Of a stretch of 64,000 nucleotides of DNA, positions 1-7,325 are shown one piece after another. The stretch spans positions 1 through 64,000 of the forward strand of contig JAIEMP010000007.1 of assembly GCA_019752045.1 (NCBI GenBank). The letters are read 5' to 3'. The position numbers and the translations under genes were made by a program. The notes beneath the pieces were generated by a model. The model did no database searches. It worked only from the letters and a program-made list of their open reading frames with translations, and was not told the DNA's origin. This stretch comes from Chitinophagaceae bacterium (lineage in GTDB: Bacteria > Bacteroidota > Bacteroidia > Chitinophagales > Chitinophagaceae). Position 1 is the stretch's first letter. The number at the start of each line of letters is the position of its first letter.

Positions 1-70
1 TGCATGTGTTGCACAAGAAAGAAAGTACAGCATAAACTATAAATATTGTTTGGTTGAATCATAGAAATCG

Positions 71-145
71 CAGGTCTGTGACCTGTTGCCATTCGTCACT
101 AAATTAAAAACGGCATGCTGTTGCAAAACAAGTAACGGCAATGCA
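71..145. repeat. 75-bp dispersed direct repeat, copy 1
   Basis: This block recurs at 1590-1663 with about six differences, one of them a 1-nt deletion. It starts with a small palindrome, CAGGTC-TGT-GACCTG (71-85), and ends in a tract containing GCTGTTGCAAAACAAGTA. No reading frame is shared. It looks like a REP-type non-coding repeat flanking orphan genes. The family assignment is inference. Confidence 0.8.
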
Positions 146-161
146 CAGGTCGGGAGACCTG
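146..161. repeat. Palindrome CAGGTC-N4-GACCTG
   Basis: A perfect 6-nt inverted repeat directly after repeat copy 1. Its arms are the same as those that open both copies of the 75-bp repeat, and close to the CGAGGTC/GACCTCG palindrome at 931-954. These are probably members of one palindromic repeat family. Confidence 0.6.
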
Positions 162-200
162 CGCAAGCAATAGACATTGCGCAATAAGCATTTCCATCTG

Positions 201-229
201 CCCAGGGGCTGGCCTTAGGCGACCCGGGG
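201..229. repeat. GC-rich imperfect palindrome
   Basis: A strongly GC-rich stretch in an AT-rich background, with imperfectly complementary halves (CCCAGGGG...CCCGGGG around GGCCTTAGGC). It lies just upstream of the first gene. A comparable GC-rich palindrome lies just downstream at 871-903, so the gene is bracketed by them. No function is assigned. Confidence 0.4.
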
Positions 230-266
230 AGTTAGTAGAAACCGCCTATTAAACAAAAACCATAGT

Positions 267-863
267 ATGACATCAAAACTAATATTATCAATAGCAGCTT
301 TTTTTTACTTAAATGCTTTATTTGCTCAAGACCGCATTTGGATAAAGCAAACTAAAATTTCAGAAGTAGTCGCTTTTGAAAAAGAAATCAGCCCTAACCC
401 AAAATTCTTAACTAAAAATGTTTCCCTTTCGAAAGACTATTATCCGTTGATAGATAAATATGAAGTAACAAATCCAATCATAGTGCAACGGGAGCCATTA
501 GGATACCTGCCGGTTTACGCTGAATATTTCTACACCCCTAAAGATTCCATTTTAAGGTTGGTATCTTATGATTGGGAAAAAGATCGCTATGGTAACTTTT
601 TCGACAAACAAAAAATATGGCAGGAGGAAAGTACCAAGTTCAAGGTTTATGACACAGAATATGAACGAATCAGAGCGGTTATAGTGAATGAGCTTGGAGC
701 ACCTGCATCTACTGATAAAGTAGCTAAAAAGAGAAAATCAGAAAATACTAAATACTTTACCAGGGAAAGTATATGGGAAACTAAAGATTTTCATGCTCAA
801 CTAACTATGACGTTTGCATCAACAACTTACAGAATCAGGTTTACTATATATTGGAAAAAATAA
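267..863 (+). CDS. Secreted protein of unknown function
   Basis: This 198-residue protein has a clear Sec signal peptide (residues 1-20, ending LNALFAQ) and no lipobox Cys, so it is predicted to be periplasmic or secreted. The mature part is rich in Lys, Tyr and Asp with alternating hydrophobic positions. I recognise no domain. It stands alone between GC-rich palindromes (201-229, 871-903), without an operon partner or clear promoter. The ATG at 267 is the only start that keeps the signal peptide. It is probably an accessory, lineage-restricted gene. Confidence 0.6.
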   Translation: MTSKLILSIAAFFYLNALFAQDRIWIKQTKISEVVAFEKEISPNPKFLTKNVSLSKDYYPLIDKYEVTNPIIVQREPLGYLPVYAEYFYTPKDSILRLVSYDWEKDRYGNFFDKQKIWQEESTKFKVYDTEYERIRAVIVNELGAPASTDKVAKKRKSENTKYFTRESIWETKDFHAQLTMTFASTTYRIRFTIYWKK

Positions 864-870
864 AACATTC

Positions 871-903
871 CGTCGGCCCGGGGTCTGGTGCAACCGACCC
901 CTG
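871..903. repeat. GC-rich hairpin downstream of the 267 gene
   Basis: GGGGTC (880-885) and GACCCC (896-901) form a hairpin that continues inwards as GGT/ACC. It starts about 8 nt after the preceding stop codon but lacks a T-run, so it fits a palindromic repeat better than a classical terminator. The rest of 904-1223 shows only AT-rich sequence and the palindrome at 931-954. Confidence 0.45.
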
Positions 904-930
904 GATTCAGAATACATAAATTAAAAATCA

Positions 931-954
931 CGAGGTCCACTGCGTGAGACCTCG
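931..954. repeat. Palindrome CGAGGTC-N10-GACCTCG
   Basis: Perfect 7-nt arms (931-937 and 948-954) sharing the AGGTC/GACCT core with the palindromes at 71, 146 and 1590. It is intergenic and likely belongs to the same REP-like family. The region 955-1223 holds nothing else I can name. Confidence 0.5.
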
Positions 955-1223
955 GGCTGACAAAAGCAGCTGTAATCTAAATGTAACGACTGTAAGACCA
1001 AATTATTTATCAAGAAGACTTGAACTAACTCAAGCATCTGAACTTTGGAATAACAAGATATTTTTTATAATTTAAAAAAGTTTTACAATTTTAATCTAAC
1101 ATTATATATTTTGTGTAATTCTATGTATAAACAATAACATAGTCCGACAGTAAATCCGAGCTCAAAAATCTTAAGTGATTTCTATTTTGTCTTTATAATC
1201 AACCATATCACAAAAATTTAAAA

Positions 1224-1445
1224 ATGGAAAATAAACATTGGATTGAAGCCCCCACTAAAAAACAAACTATCATCTTTGTAAGCATTGGTATATTTGGTTG
1301 TATAGGACTTTTACTTTCAATGACTAATTTTTTGACTGAAAGTCCATTTCGAGGAAAATATTTTATTTTCATTTTCTTTTTTATACTGACACTCCTTACA
1401 ACAATAAGAATTTTAAAAAACTATCTGAAAAAGAAAAGTGTTTAA
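1224..1445 (+). CDS. Small membrane protein, two transmembrane segments
   Basis: This 73-residue protein has a short hydrophilic N-terminus, a transmembrane segment at about residues 14-33, a short loop, a second Phe/Ile-rich segment at about 45-62, and a basic tail ending KKKSV. Topology is probably both ends inside. No family is recognised. The leader is very AT-rich and no clear promoter is seen. With only 73 codons and no partner it could be spurious, but the two well-formed helices and positive-inside tail favour a real gene. Confidence 0.45.
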   Translation: MENKHWIEAPTKKQTIIFVSIGIFGCIGLLLSMTNFLTESPFRGKYFIFIFFFILTLLTTIRILKNYLKKKSV

Positions 1446-1545
1446 AAAACGAATAATAATTAGCTGCTAAATCAATCGCTGTTTAAAAACTTTTAAGGAT
1501 ATATTTCGTCAATATTAAAACTACCTACAACATGCGGTTTGCTTC

Positions 1546-1577
1546 AATGCCGGCTTGACGGAAGAAACTTCGGCATT
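1546..1577. repeat. Inverted repeat AATGCCG...CGGCATT
   Basis: 7-nt arms (1546-1552 and 1571-1577) about 13 nt before the second copy of the 75-bp repeat. It is another palindrome in the repeat-rich stretch 1446-1728, which holds no gene. Confidence 0.4.
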
Positions 1578-1589
1578 ATATTACTGGCG

Positions 1590-1663
1590 CAGGTCTCTGA
1601 CCTGTTGCCATTTGTCATTAAATTAAAACGGCAAGCTGTTGCAAAACAAGTAGCGGCAATGCA
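1590..1663. repeat. 75-bp dispersed direct repeat, copy 2
   Basis: About 92 percent identical by eye to 71-145 and in the same orientation. It opens with CAGGTC-TCT-GACCTG. The two copies flank the two orphan genes at 267 and 1224. Confidence 0.8.
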
Positions 1664-1728
1664 GTAAGCAAATGTGTGAGATGAGCCAATAATGAATTAG
1701 ATAGAAGAATCATAAAACCCATTCAACA

Positions 1729-2454
1729 ATGACAGGTGACTTTAACTGGGGATTAAAAACGCAGGGCAACTTAAATAGCATTGCAAAAATAAACTTTGCC
1801 TGCCAAGCCATCAGAGCAAGAAGATGTTCTAAAAATACCAACAGATTTATCTACACCGAAAGTGATTTCAAAATTCCCGATTCAACATTAATCCATCAAA
1901 CAATTGAGTTTTTAAAAGACACCCATCAGGATTTTTTAATCAATCATTGCTACCGGACCTATGTATTTGGCCATGTCATCGGCCGGAACGAAAATCTTCC
2001 TTTTGATCAGGAACTGTTTGCAATAGCATCTTTATTACACGATGTTGGTCTTACAAAAAATCATCAATTTAAACATGCCAATTGCAAATGCTTTGCCGTT
2101 GAAGGCGCCGTTGAAGCGGGCATTTTTCTTGAAACAAAGAATGTAGAAGAAGATAAAATAAAACAGATTCAGGATGCCATTGCATTGCACTTAAACATTA
2201 AGGTATCTGTTAACTTACCCGAAGCATACATGTTGAATAAAGCTGCGGCTGTGGACGTCATTGGCCGTGACTTACAAAGATTTGAACCTGCATTTATTGA
2301 AAAAACAATTACAGCATATTCCAGACTACACTTTAAATCGGCAATACATCAATTAATGAAAGAGCAAAGCAAGGCCCGGCCAAAATCAAGAATTTCATTT
2401 TTATATCAAAATGGTTTTGCTTCTCTTATAAAAAAATCCGGATTTGAAGAATAG
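1729..2454 (+). CDS. HD-domain protein, cyanamide-hydratase-like
   Basis: This 241-residue cytosolic protein of the HD metal-dependent superfamily contains the motifs N-H-C-Y-R-T-Y (His73) and L-L-H-D-V-G-L (His104-Asp105). The HxYRxY plus LLHDxG combination is typical of the cyanamide hydratase-type branch. Further His residues (around 111, 116 and 153) could complete the metal site. The substrate cannot be read from sequence; members of this branch include cyanamide hydratases and many uncharacterised hydrolases. It is monocistronic, with repeats upstream and a Crp-type regulator 170 nt downstream. No clear promoter or terminator was seen. Confidence 0.75.
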   Translation: MTGDFNWGLKTQGNLNSIAKINFACQAIRARRCSKNTNRFIYTESDFKIPDSTLIHQTIEFLKDTHQDFLINHCYRTYVFGHVIGRNENLPFDQELFAIASLLHDVGLTKNHQFKHANCKCFAVEGAVEAGIFLETKNVEEDKIKQIQDAIALHLNIKVSVNLPEAYMLNKAAAVDVIGRDLQRFEPAFIEKTITAYSRLHFKSAIHQLMKEQSKARPKSRISFLYQNGFASLIKKSGFEE

Positions 2455-2612
2455 AAAAAAAACTCAGTCGAGTCTGGAACAACTAACTCACACACATACA
2501 TACATCAAATGAATGAACCACGGAGAATCCCTATCAAGAGACTGAACTCAAACTAAAAAAAGTGGATATGCACTTGGATTTTACCTTGCTCTGCAAAGCA
2601 ACAATCATTTCT

Positions 2613-2620
2613 TAAGTTTG
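2613..2620 (+). promoter_or_regulatory. -7 box TAAGTTTG abutting the Crp-family start
   Basis: An exact match to the Bacteroidota TAnnTTTG element, ending 3 nt before the ATG at 2624. That spacing places transcription start at or next to the start codon. No well-spaced TTG -33 element is obvious. Confidence 0.55.
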
Positions 2621-2623
2621 CGT

Positions 2624-3187
2624 ATGACTGCACTGCTCCATCATTTTTCGCAATACATTACTTTGAGTGATGATTTAAGCTCAGAAATCAGCAACAGAGT
2701 AAAACATCAAACATTTAAAAAAGGCCATCTGCTCCATGATGCCAATAAAATCTGTACGCACAGTTATTTTATTCAACAGGGATTGTTACGCCTGTACTTT
2801 CTAAAAGACGGCAAAGAAGTGAGTGAATATTTCTGTTGTGAAAAAGAATGGGTGAATTCTCCCCGCAGTTTTATGCAGCAAAAGACAGACATCTATTACA
2901 TTGATGCCATTGAAGACACAACTGTTTTTTCATTGCATGTACAGGATCTTGTTTTCCTGTTTAATCATTTTCCTGAAATGGAACGCTATGCCCGTTTATC
3001 AATGGGCAGTATGGTGGGGCATTTTCTGGAGCGGATTACTTCAATGCGGTTTACAACCGCCAGAGAAAAGTATACCCATTTTTGCGAAACCTATCACGAC
3101 ATCTATCATCGCATTCCGTTAGGTATGATTGCCAGTTATCTCGGTATTACTCAGGAAACTTTAAGCCGGATAAGAGCAGATAAATGA
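2624..3187 (+). CDS. Crp/Fnr-family transcriptional regulator
   Basis: A 187-residue DNA-binding regulator. Residues about 15-115 form a cyclic-nucleotide-type beta-roll, followed by a dimerisation helix and a short C-terminal winged helix ending GITQETLSRIRADK. The recognition helix carries E-x-x-S-R, as in FNR, which reads TTGAT half-sites; a perfect TTGAT-N4-ATCAA lies 4 nt after the stop. The four N-terminal cysteines of true FNR are absent, so it should not be an iron-sulfur oxygen sensor. The ligand is unknown. The TTG at 2618 is in frame but sits inside the -7 box, so ATG 2624 is preferred. Confidence 0.85.
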   Translation: MTALLHHFSQYITLSDDLSSEISNRVKHQTFKKGHLLHDANKICTHSYFIQQGLLRLYFLKDGKEVSEYFCCEKEWVNSPRSFMQQKTDIYYIDAIEDTTVFSLHVQDLVFLFNHFPEMERYARLSMGSMVGHFLERITSMRFTTAREKYTHFCETYHDIYHRIPLGMIASYLGITQETLSRIRADK

Positions 3188-3188
3188 T

Positions 3189-3208
3189 TTTTTGATACAG
3201 ATCAAAAA
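3189..3208. promoter_or_regulatory. FNR-type operator TTGAT-N4-ATCAA
   Basis: A perfect palindrome with 8-nt arms, TTTTTGAT (3189-3196) and ATCAAAAA (3201-3208), spaced by ACAG. Its core is the FNR consensus. It lies between the Crp-family gene and the hydrolase at 3250. A weak -7 box (GAATTTTG, 3228-3235) would place the site centre about 42 nt before transcription start, the classical class II activator position. The sequence is direct; regulation is inferred. Confidence 0.6.
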
Positions 3209-3249
3209 TTATTCCACTGAACATCTTGAATTTTGTAAAAAATAAATCC

Positions 3250-4089
3250 ATGCGTTTCATAACATCATTAGCCTTTCTTCTTTTTGTAACAGCCACAGTT
3301 TCATTTGCACAAACAAAACTATCTACCCCAAATGTAGACAGCCGGCTGTACCTGGGTACAGGAATCAATCAACCACTCATTGTCGGGCTTGGCGGCTCTG
3401 AAGGTGGCAATGCATGGGACAGTGACTACTGGAAAAAAACAAGAGATGAATTTATTGCAAAGGGTTATGCCTTTTTAGCTATAGGTTATTTTGGAGGTAA
3501 AGGCACACCCGATACACTCAATAAAATTTCTATCAATCAGGTGCATGATGCTATACTTATTGCAGCAAAGAATAAACAAATCAACCGGCGCAGGATTGCC
3601 ATCATCGGAGGTTCAAGAGGAGCTGATCTGGCATTACTGATTGGTTCTTATTTTAAAGACATTACATGCGTGGTTGCTATTGTTCCAAGTCATGTTGCAT
3701 TTCCGGGACATACGAGTCATTTTACAACATCGGCCTGGACATTCAATAACAAAGAACTTCCGTTTGTACCGGTGAATGATGAAGCCGTTCCGTTTTTAAT
3801 GAAACGTGATTTACGGGGAACGTTTACAGCCATGCTGAAAGACAGTATTGCTGAGAAAAAAGCATTGATACATGTAGAAAAAATAAACGGACCTGTGTTA
3901 TTGATGTCGGCTACACAAGACGATCATATACCCGGTGTAGACATGTGTAACAAAATGATGGCACGGTTAAAAGCGCATCAATTTAAGTTTGCACATGAAC
4001 ATGTTGTTACAGAAGGTGGTCATGGGGCACCATTGCAACGCTTTGATGTTGTTTTTGCATTTTTAGAAAAACATTTTAAAGTAAAATAA
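3250..4089 (+). CDS. Secreted alpha/beta hydrolase, BAAT/acyl-CoA thioesterase C-terminal type
   Basis: A 279-residue protein with a Sec signal peptide (MRFITSLAFLL...SFAQ). The nucleophile elbow G-G-S-R-G has Ser122; an Asp in QDDHIPG (about 220) and His in EGGHGAP (about 255) complete a triad. The fold resembles the C-terminal domain of bile acid-CoA:amino acid transferase/acyl-CoA thioesterases, but with a signal peptide its substrate is probably an extracytoplasmic ester. The upstream in-frame TTG at 3226 would spoil the signal peptide, so ATG 3250 was chosen. It lies just after the FNR-type operator and is the best candidate target of the neighbouring regulator. Confidence 0.75.
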   Translation: MRFITSLAFLLFVTATVSFAQTKLSTPNVDSRLYLGTGINQPLIVGLGGSEGGNAWDSDYWKKTRDEFIAKGYAFLAIGYFGGKGTPDTLNKISINQVHDAILIAAKNKQINRRRIAIIGGSRGADLALLIGSYFKDITCVVAIVPSHVAFPGHTSHFTTSAWTFNNKELPFVPVNDEAVPFLMKRDLRGTFTAMLKDSIAEKKALIHVEKINGPVLLMSATQDDHIPGVDMCNKMMARLKAHQFKFAHEHVVTEGGHGAPLQRFDVVFAFLEKHFKVK

Positions 4090-4224
4090 CAATATTTCTA
4101 AAACAGATACTGCATTAAAGGATAGCACAGCCTGCTGCCGCTTCAGAAACTACTGAGCAACCATCGTTAATTTACTATTTTACCCCAGCCCGATAAGTCT
4201 TATTTTTGCTGCAAATCCATCCTT

Positions 4225-5835
4225 GTGAAAAGTATATTCTGCTGTTTCGTTTGTGTAGCTGTTTTTTATGTTGCCTTTGCACAGCCCTCTGCCGATACAT
4301 CTGTAAAGCTCACTGAGCAAAAAGAAAAAATCATTACCGGCAATACCATTATTAAAATAGAAAATCTCGGCTTTCGTGTAAATTCTGAACTGGCAGAATT
4401 AAGACCTACCATTTCTGCTGATGGTAATCTGCTTTTTTTTATATGTGAAGCACATCCCGATAATTCGCATGTACACGAAGTAAATAATTCGCAGGACATC
4501 TGGTACTCTGTAAGAGATACTGCAACCGGTAAATGGACCGATGCCGTTCATTTAGGTTATCCGTTTAACACAGCAAACTACAATGCGGTGTACTGGATAT
4601 CACCCGATAAAAACAGAATCTTATTACGCAATGCGTTTGTTAATGGTGATTATTATGGTAATGGAGTAAGCATGAGCAGCATGAACCCCGATGGCAGATG
4701 GAGCAAACCGGAAATGCTGAAAATAAAAAACTATCTCAAATACGATCGTGGTTTTCAATCTGGTGCTGCCATGTCGAACGACGGACAGGCACTGCTGCTC
4801 TACATGAGCGAAGAATCCAAAAGTTATGTAAACAAAATTTATGTTTGCTTTCCTGTTGGCGATGGCACATGGACCGAACCAAAAAGTATTGGTAAAAAAA
4901 TTAACCTTCCCGGCTTTAATCAAATGACGCCTTACCTCGCAGCCGATGGCGTTACACTTTATTTCAGCAGCGACCGGCCCGGTGGTTTGGGCGATCAGGA
5001 TATCTGGATGACAAAACGTTTAGACAACTCATGGATCAAATGGAGTGATCCCGTTAATCTTGGCGAACCGATTAACACAACTGATTTCGATGCGTTTTTT
5101 ACATTGGATGCAGGAGGTGAATATGCTTACTTAACCAGCAGCTTTCAATCACTGGGCAAAAGCGATATTGTAAGAGTGAAGTTACTGGAAATAGAAAAAC
5201 CCGATCCTGTGGTTGTAGTTACAGGTAATGTATACAATGCAAAAACAAAACAGCCTATCAGTGCCAGTTTAATTTATGAAACACTGCCCGATGGTGTGTT
5301 GGCAGGCAACGGCTTATCAAGTCCGGGCGATGGTGCCTTTCAGATTACTTTGCCTTACGATAAAAATTATTTAATCCGTGCAACAGCCAATCACTTTTTT
5401 GCACAATCAGAAAATTTTAATCTGGACTCACTGGTGAAAGCCGGCAATAAAACCATCCATAAAGATTTGTATCTGGTACCGATTGAAGTGGGACAGGTTG
5501 TACGGCTCAATAATGTATTTTTTGATTTTGATAAATGGGATCTCCGTCCCGAATCGTTTATTGAACTGGGTCGTGTAGTAACACTATTGAAAGAAAACCC
5601 TGCCATTGAAATTGAATTGAGTGCACATACCGATGCAAAAGGATCGGATGAATACAATATGAAGCTGAGTGATAACCGTGCCCGTTCCGCCATGAACTAT
5701 ATTATATCGCAGGGCATTGCTCCGCAGCGGATTGTACATCACGGCTATGGTGAAACAAAACCTGTTGCTACGAATGATAGTGATGAAGGAAGACAACTGA
5801 ACAGAAGAGTTGAATTTAAAATCCTGAAGAATTAA
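4225..5835 (+). CDS. OmpA-family protein with PD40 propeller repeats
   Basis: A 536-residue envelope protein. It has a signal peptide (to ...YVAFAQ), then PD40/WD40-like repeats (for example RPTISADGNLLFF and YFSSDRPGGLGDQDIW) over residues 50-315, a carboxypeptidase-regulatory-like beta domain (about 330-410), and a C-terminal OmpA peptidoglycan-binding domain (about 425-535) with FDFDKWDLRPES and the NMKLSDNRARS motif. It is expected to anchor the outer membrane to peptidoglycan; similar architectures occur among T9SS-associated proteins such as PorE, but that assignment is not made here. The start is GTG, 16 nt after a TATTTTTG box (4201-4208). It is monocistronic. Confidence 0.85.
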   Translation: MKSIFCCFVCVAVFYVAFAQPSADTSVKLTEQKEKIITGNTIIKIENLGFRVNSELAELRPTISADGNLLFFICEAHPDNSHVHEVNNSQDIWYSVRDTATGKWTDAVHLGYPFNTANYNAVYWISPDKNRILLRNAFVNGDYYGNGVSMSSMNPDGRWSKPEMLKIKNYLKYDRGFQSGAAMSNDGQALLLYMSEESKSYVNKIYVCFPVGDGTWTEPKSIGKKINLPGFNQMTPYLAADGVTLYFSSDRPGGLGDQDIWMTKRLDNSWIKWSDPVNLGEPINTTDFDAFFTLDAGGEYAYLTSSFQSLGKSDIVRVKLLEIEKPDPVVVVTGNVYNAKTKQPISASLIYETLPDGVLAGNGLSSPGDGAFQITLPYDKNYLIRATANHFFAQSENFNLDSLVKAGNKTIHKDLYLVPIEVGQVVRLNNVFFDFDKWDLRPESFIELGRVVTLLKENPAIEIELSAHTDAKGSDEYNMKLSDNRARSAMNYIISQGIAPQRIVHHGYGETKPVATNDSDEGRQLNRRVEFKILKN

Positions 5836-5936
5836 AATGCTCTGTTATTACAATTGCAAACAAACTTGTTAATGTATGAGAGTGGTTGATGTGAGCATCA
5901 ACTTTTCAAATATCTTTAAGGCATAAAATATGCTGT

Positions 5937-6950
5937 ATGAAGATGCTGTTAACCATTATTTGTTTTCTTTTCACTATTCATATTTGTGATGCACAGAATT
6001 TTGCAGCTGTGGAGCAACTGATGCTCAACAATCAAAAAGTATTGGGCGATGATCAGTCGTTACTGATTTATAAGGATGGGAAAATTGTTTATCAGAAAAC
6101 ACTGGGCGATTTCAGACCAACTGTACAGGCACCGCTGGGTGAAAGCAGTCAGTGGTTAACAACAGCGTTGCTGATGATTATGGTAGATGAAGGCAAACTT
6201 TCTTTAGATGATAACGTTGGAAAATATTTACCCGTTTTTCCTAAATGGATGAAGAGTTATGTCACCATTCGTCATTGCCTGAGCCATACCACCGGTATTG
6301 AAGCAGATAAAGCTGGTGCGGCCAAACTTTTTCAACGTAAAAGTTTTTCAACACTGGAAGAAGAAGTGAATTTCTATGCAGAGAAACGGGATATTGCTAC
6401 CAATCCCGGTTTATGGTTTCAATACAATCAAATGGGGCCGGCCATTGTGGGCCGTGTGCTGGAAGTAATTACAAAGAAAAAATTTGATCGGCTGATACAG
6501 GAAAAACTTTTCCGTCCGCTCAATATGCGCTTTACAACCTTCAGTAATTATACTTCAGCTATCAGTCCGTTTGATGGTGCCAAATCAACTGCAACAGAAT
6601 ACATGAACTTTATGAGCATGTTGCTCAACAAAGGAAAGTTTAATGGTAAACAAATCATCAGTGAAGCATCTGTTGCAGAAATGATGAAAGTACAAACAGG
6701 CACTGCGCTCAATAAATACACACCGCCGTTTATGACCGGCTTCAGTTACGGATTGGGTACCTGGCTCGAAACAACCAATGGAACAGCGGTGAATTGTGTT
6801 TCACAAAACAGTCCGTTTGTGTGGATGGATTTTTGCAGAGGCTATGCCTGTATACTCCTTTCAAAAAAAGAACAGGATTTGCAGAAAAGAGAATTGTATA
6901 ATCAGTTCAGGGCTTCAGTGGATGCGGAGTTCAGCTCAAATTGCAAATGA
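5937..6950 (+). CDS. Serine hydrolase (beta-lactamase family) lacking the SxxK motif; likely pseudoenzyme
   Basis: A 337-residue exported protein (signal peptide to ...IHICDAQ) with the class C beta-lactamase/DD-peptidase-like fold of COG1680. The surrounding pattern is well kept (WLTTALLMIMVDEGKLSLDD, IRHCLSHTTGIE, VGRVLEVITKKKFD), but where the family has S-x-x-K this protein has E-S-S-Q (69-72): the nucleophile Ser is replaced by Glu and the general-base Lys by Gln. The Tyr of the second motif is present (FQYNQ), and the third motif is also divergent (SQNSPFVWMD). It is open throughout, so it is not a decaying gene. A non-catalytic or altered role is inferred. Confidence 0.8.
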   Translation: MKMLLTIICFLFTIHICDAQNFAAVEQLMLNNQKVLGDDQSLLIYKDGKIVYQKTLGDFRPTVQAPLGESSQWLTTALLMIMVDEGKLSLDDNVGKYLPVFPKWMKSYVTIRHCLSHTTGIEADKAGAAKLFQRKSFSTLEEEVNFYAEKRDIATNPGLWFQYNQMGPAIVGRVLEVITKKKFDRLIQEKLFRPLNMRFTTFSNYTSAISPFDGAKSTATEYMNFMSMLLNKGKFNGKQIISEASVAEMMKVQTGTALNKYTPPFMTGFSYGLGTWLETTNGTAVNCVSQNSPFVWMDFCRGYACILLSKKEQDLQKRELYNQFRASVDAEFSSNCK

Positions 6951-6980
6951 TCATTGTCGTTTCTTCTTTAACTTTCAGTT

Positions 6981-7325
6981 ATGTACGAACACAAAAGACA
7001 ACCGCTTGCATCAACCAGAACTTTTTACAAACGGATTGGCCGCAGTTTACTTTTTGCCATTGCTGTTTTGCTCGTGAGTCTGCTGATTGGCATTATTGGT
7101 TATCATGCAACAACTGGTATGAGCTGGCTCGATGCATTACTCAACGCATCAATGATTTTAAGCGGCATGGGACCTGTTGATACCATTACAACTGATGAAG
7201 GAAAATGGTTTGCTTCGTTTTATGCCTTGTTCAGTGGTGTGATCTTTATTACCAATATCGGTTTGATCCTTGCCCCTGCTATACACCGCATCATGCACAG
7301 GTTGCATGTAGAAGATGAAAAATGA
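6981..7325 (+). CDS. Small two-helix membrane protein, ion-channel-like
   Basis: A 114-residue protein with a basic N-terminus, transmembrane segment 1 at about 26-46 (LLFAIAVLLVSLLIGIIGY), a re-entrant-looking stretch SWLDALLNASMILSGMGPV, and transmembrane segment 2 at about 84-102 followed by HRIMHRLHVEDE. The helix-pore-helix layout resembles two-transmembrane potassium channel (Ion_trans_2) pores, with SGMGPV where a channel has T-x-G-Y-G. I recall this as a conserved Bacteroidota/Proteobacteria protein type of unproven function. It lies 30 nt after the serine hydrolase, so it may be co-transcribed, and ends directly against the convergent gene at 7326. Confidence 0.65.
   Translation: MYEHKRQPLASTRTFYKRIGRSLLFAIAVLLVSLLIGIIGYHATTGMSWLDALLNASMILSGMGPVDTITTDEGKWFASFYALFSGVIFITNIGLILAPAIHRIMHRLHVEDEK

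Noticed and set aside
2624-3187. True FNR oxygen sensor
   Set aside because: Despite ExxSR and the nearby TTGAT box, the N-terminal cysteine cluster is missing.
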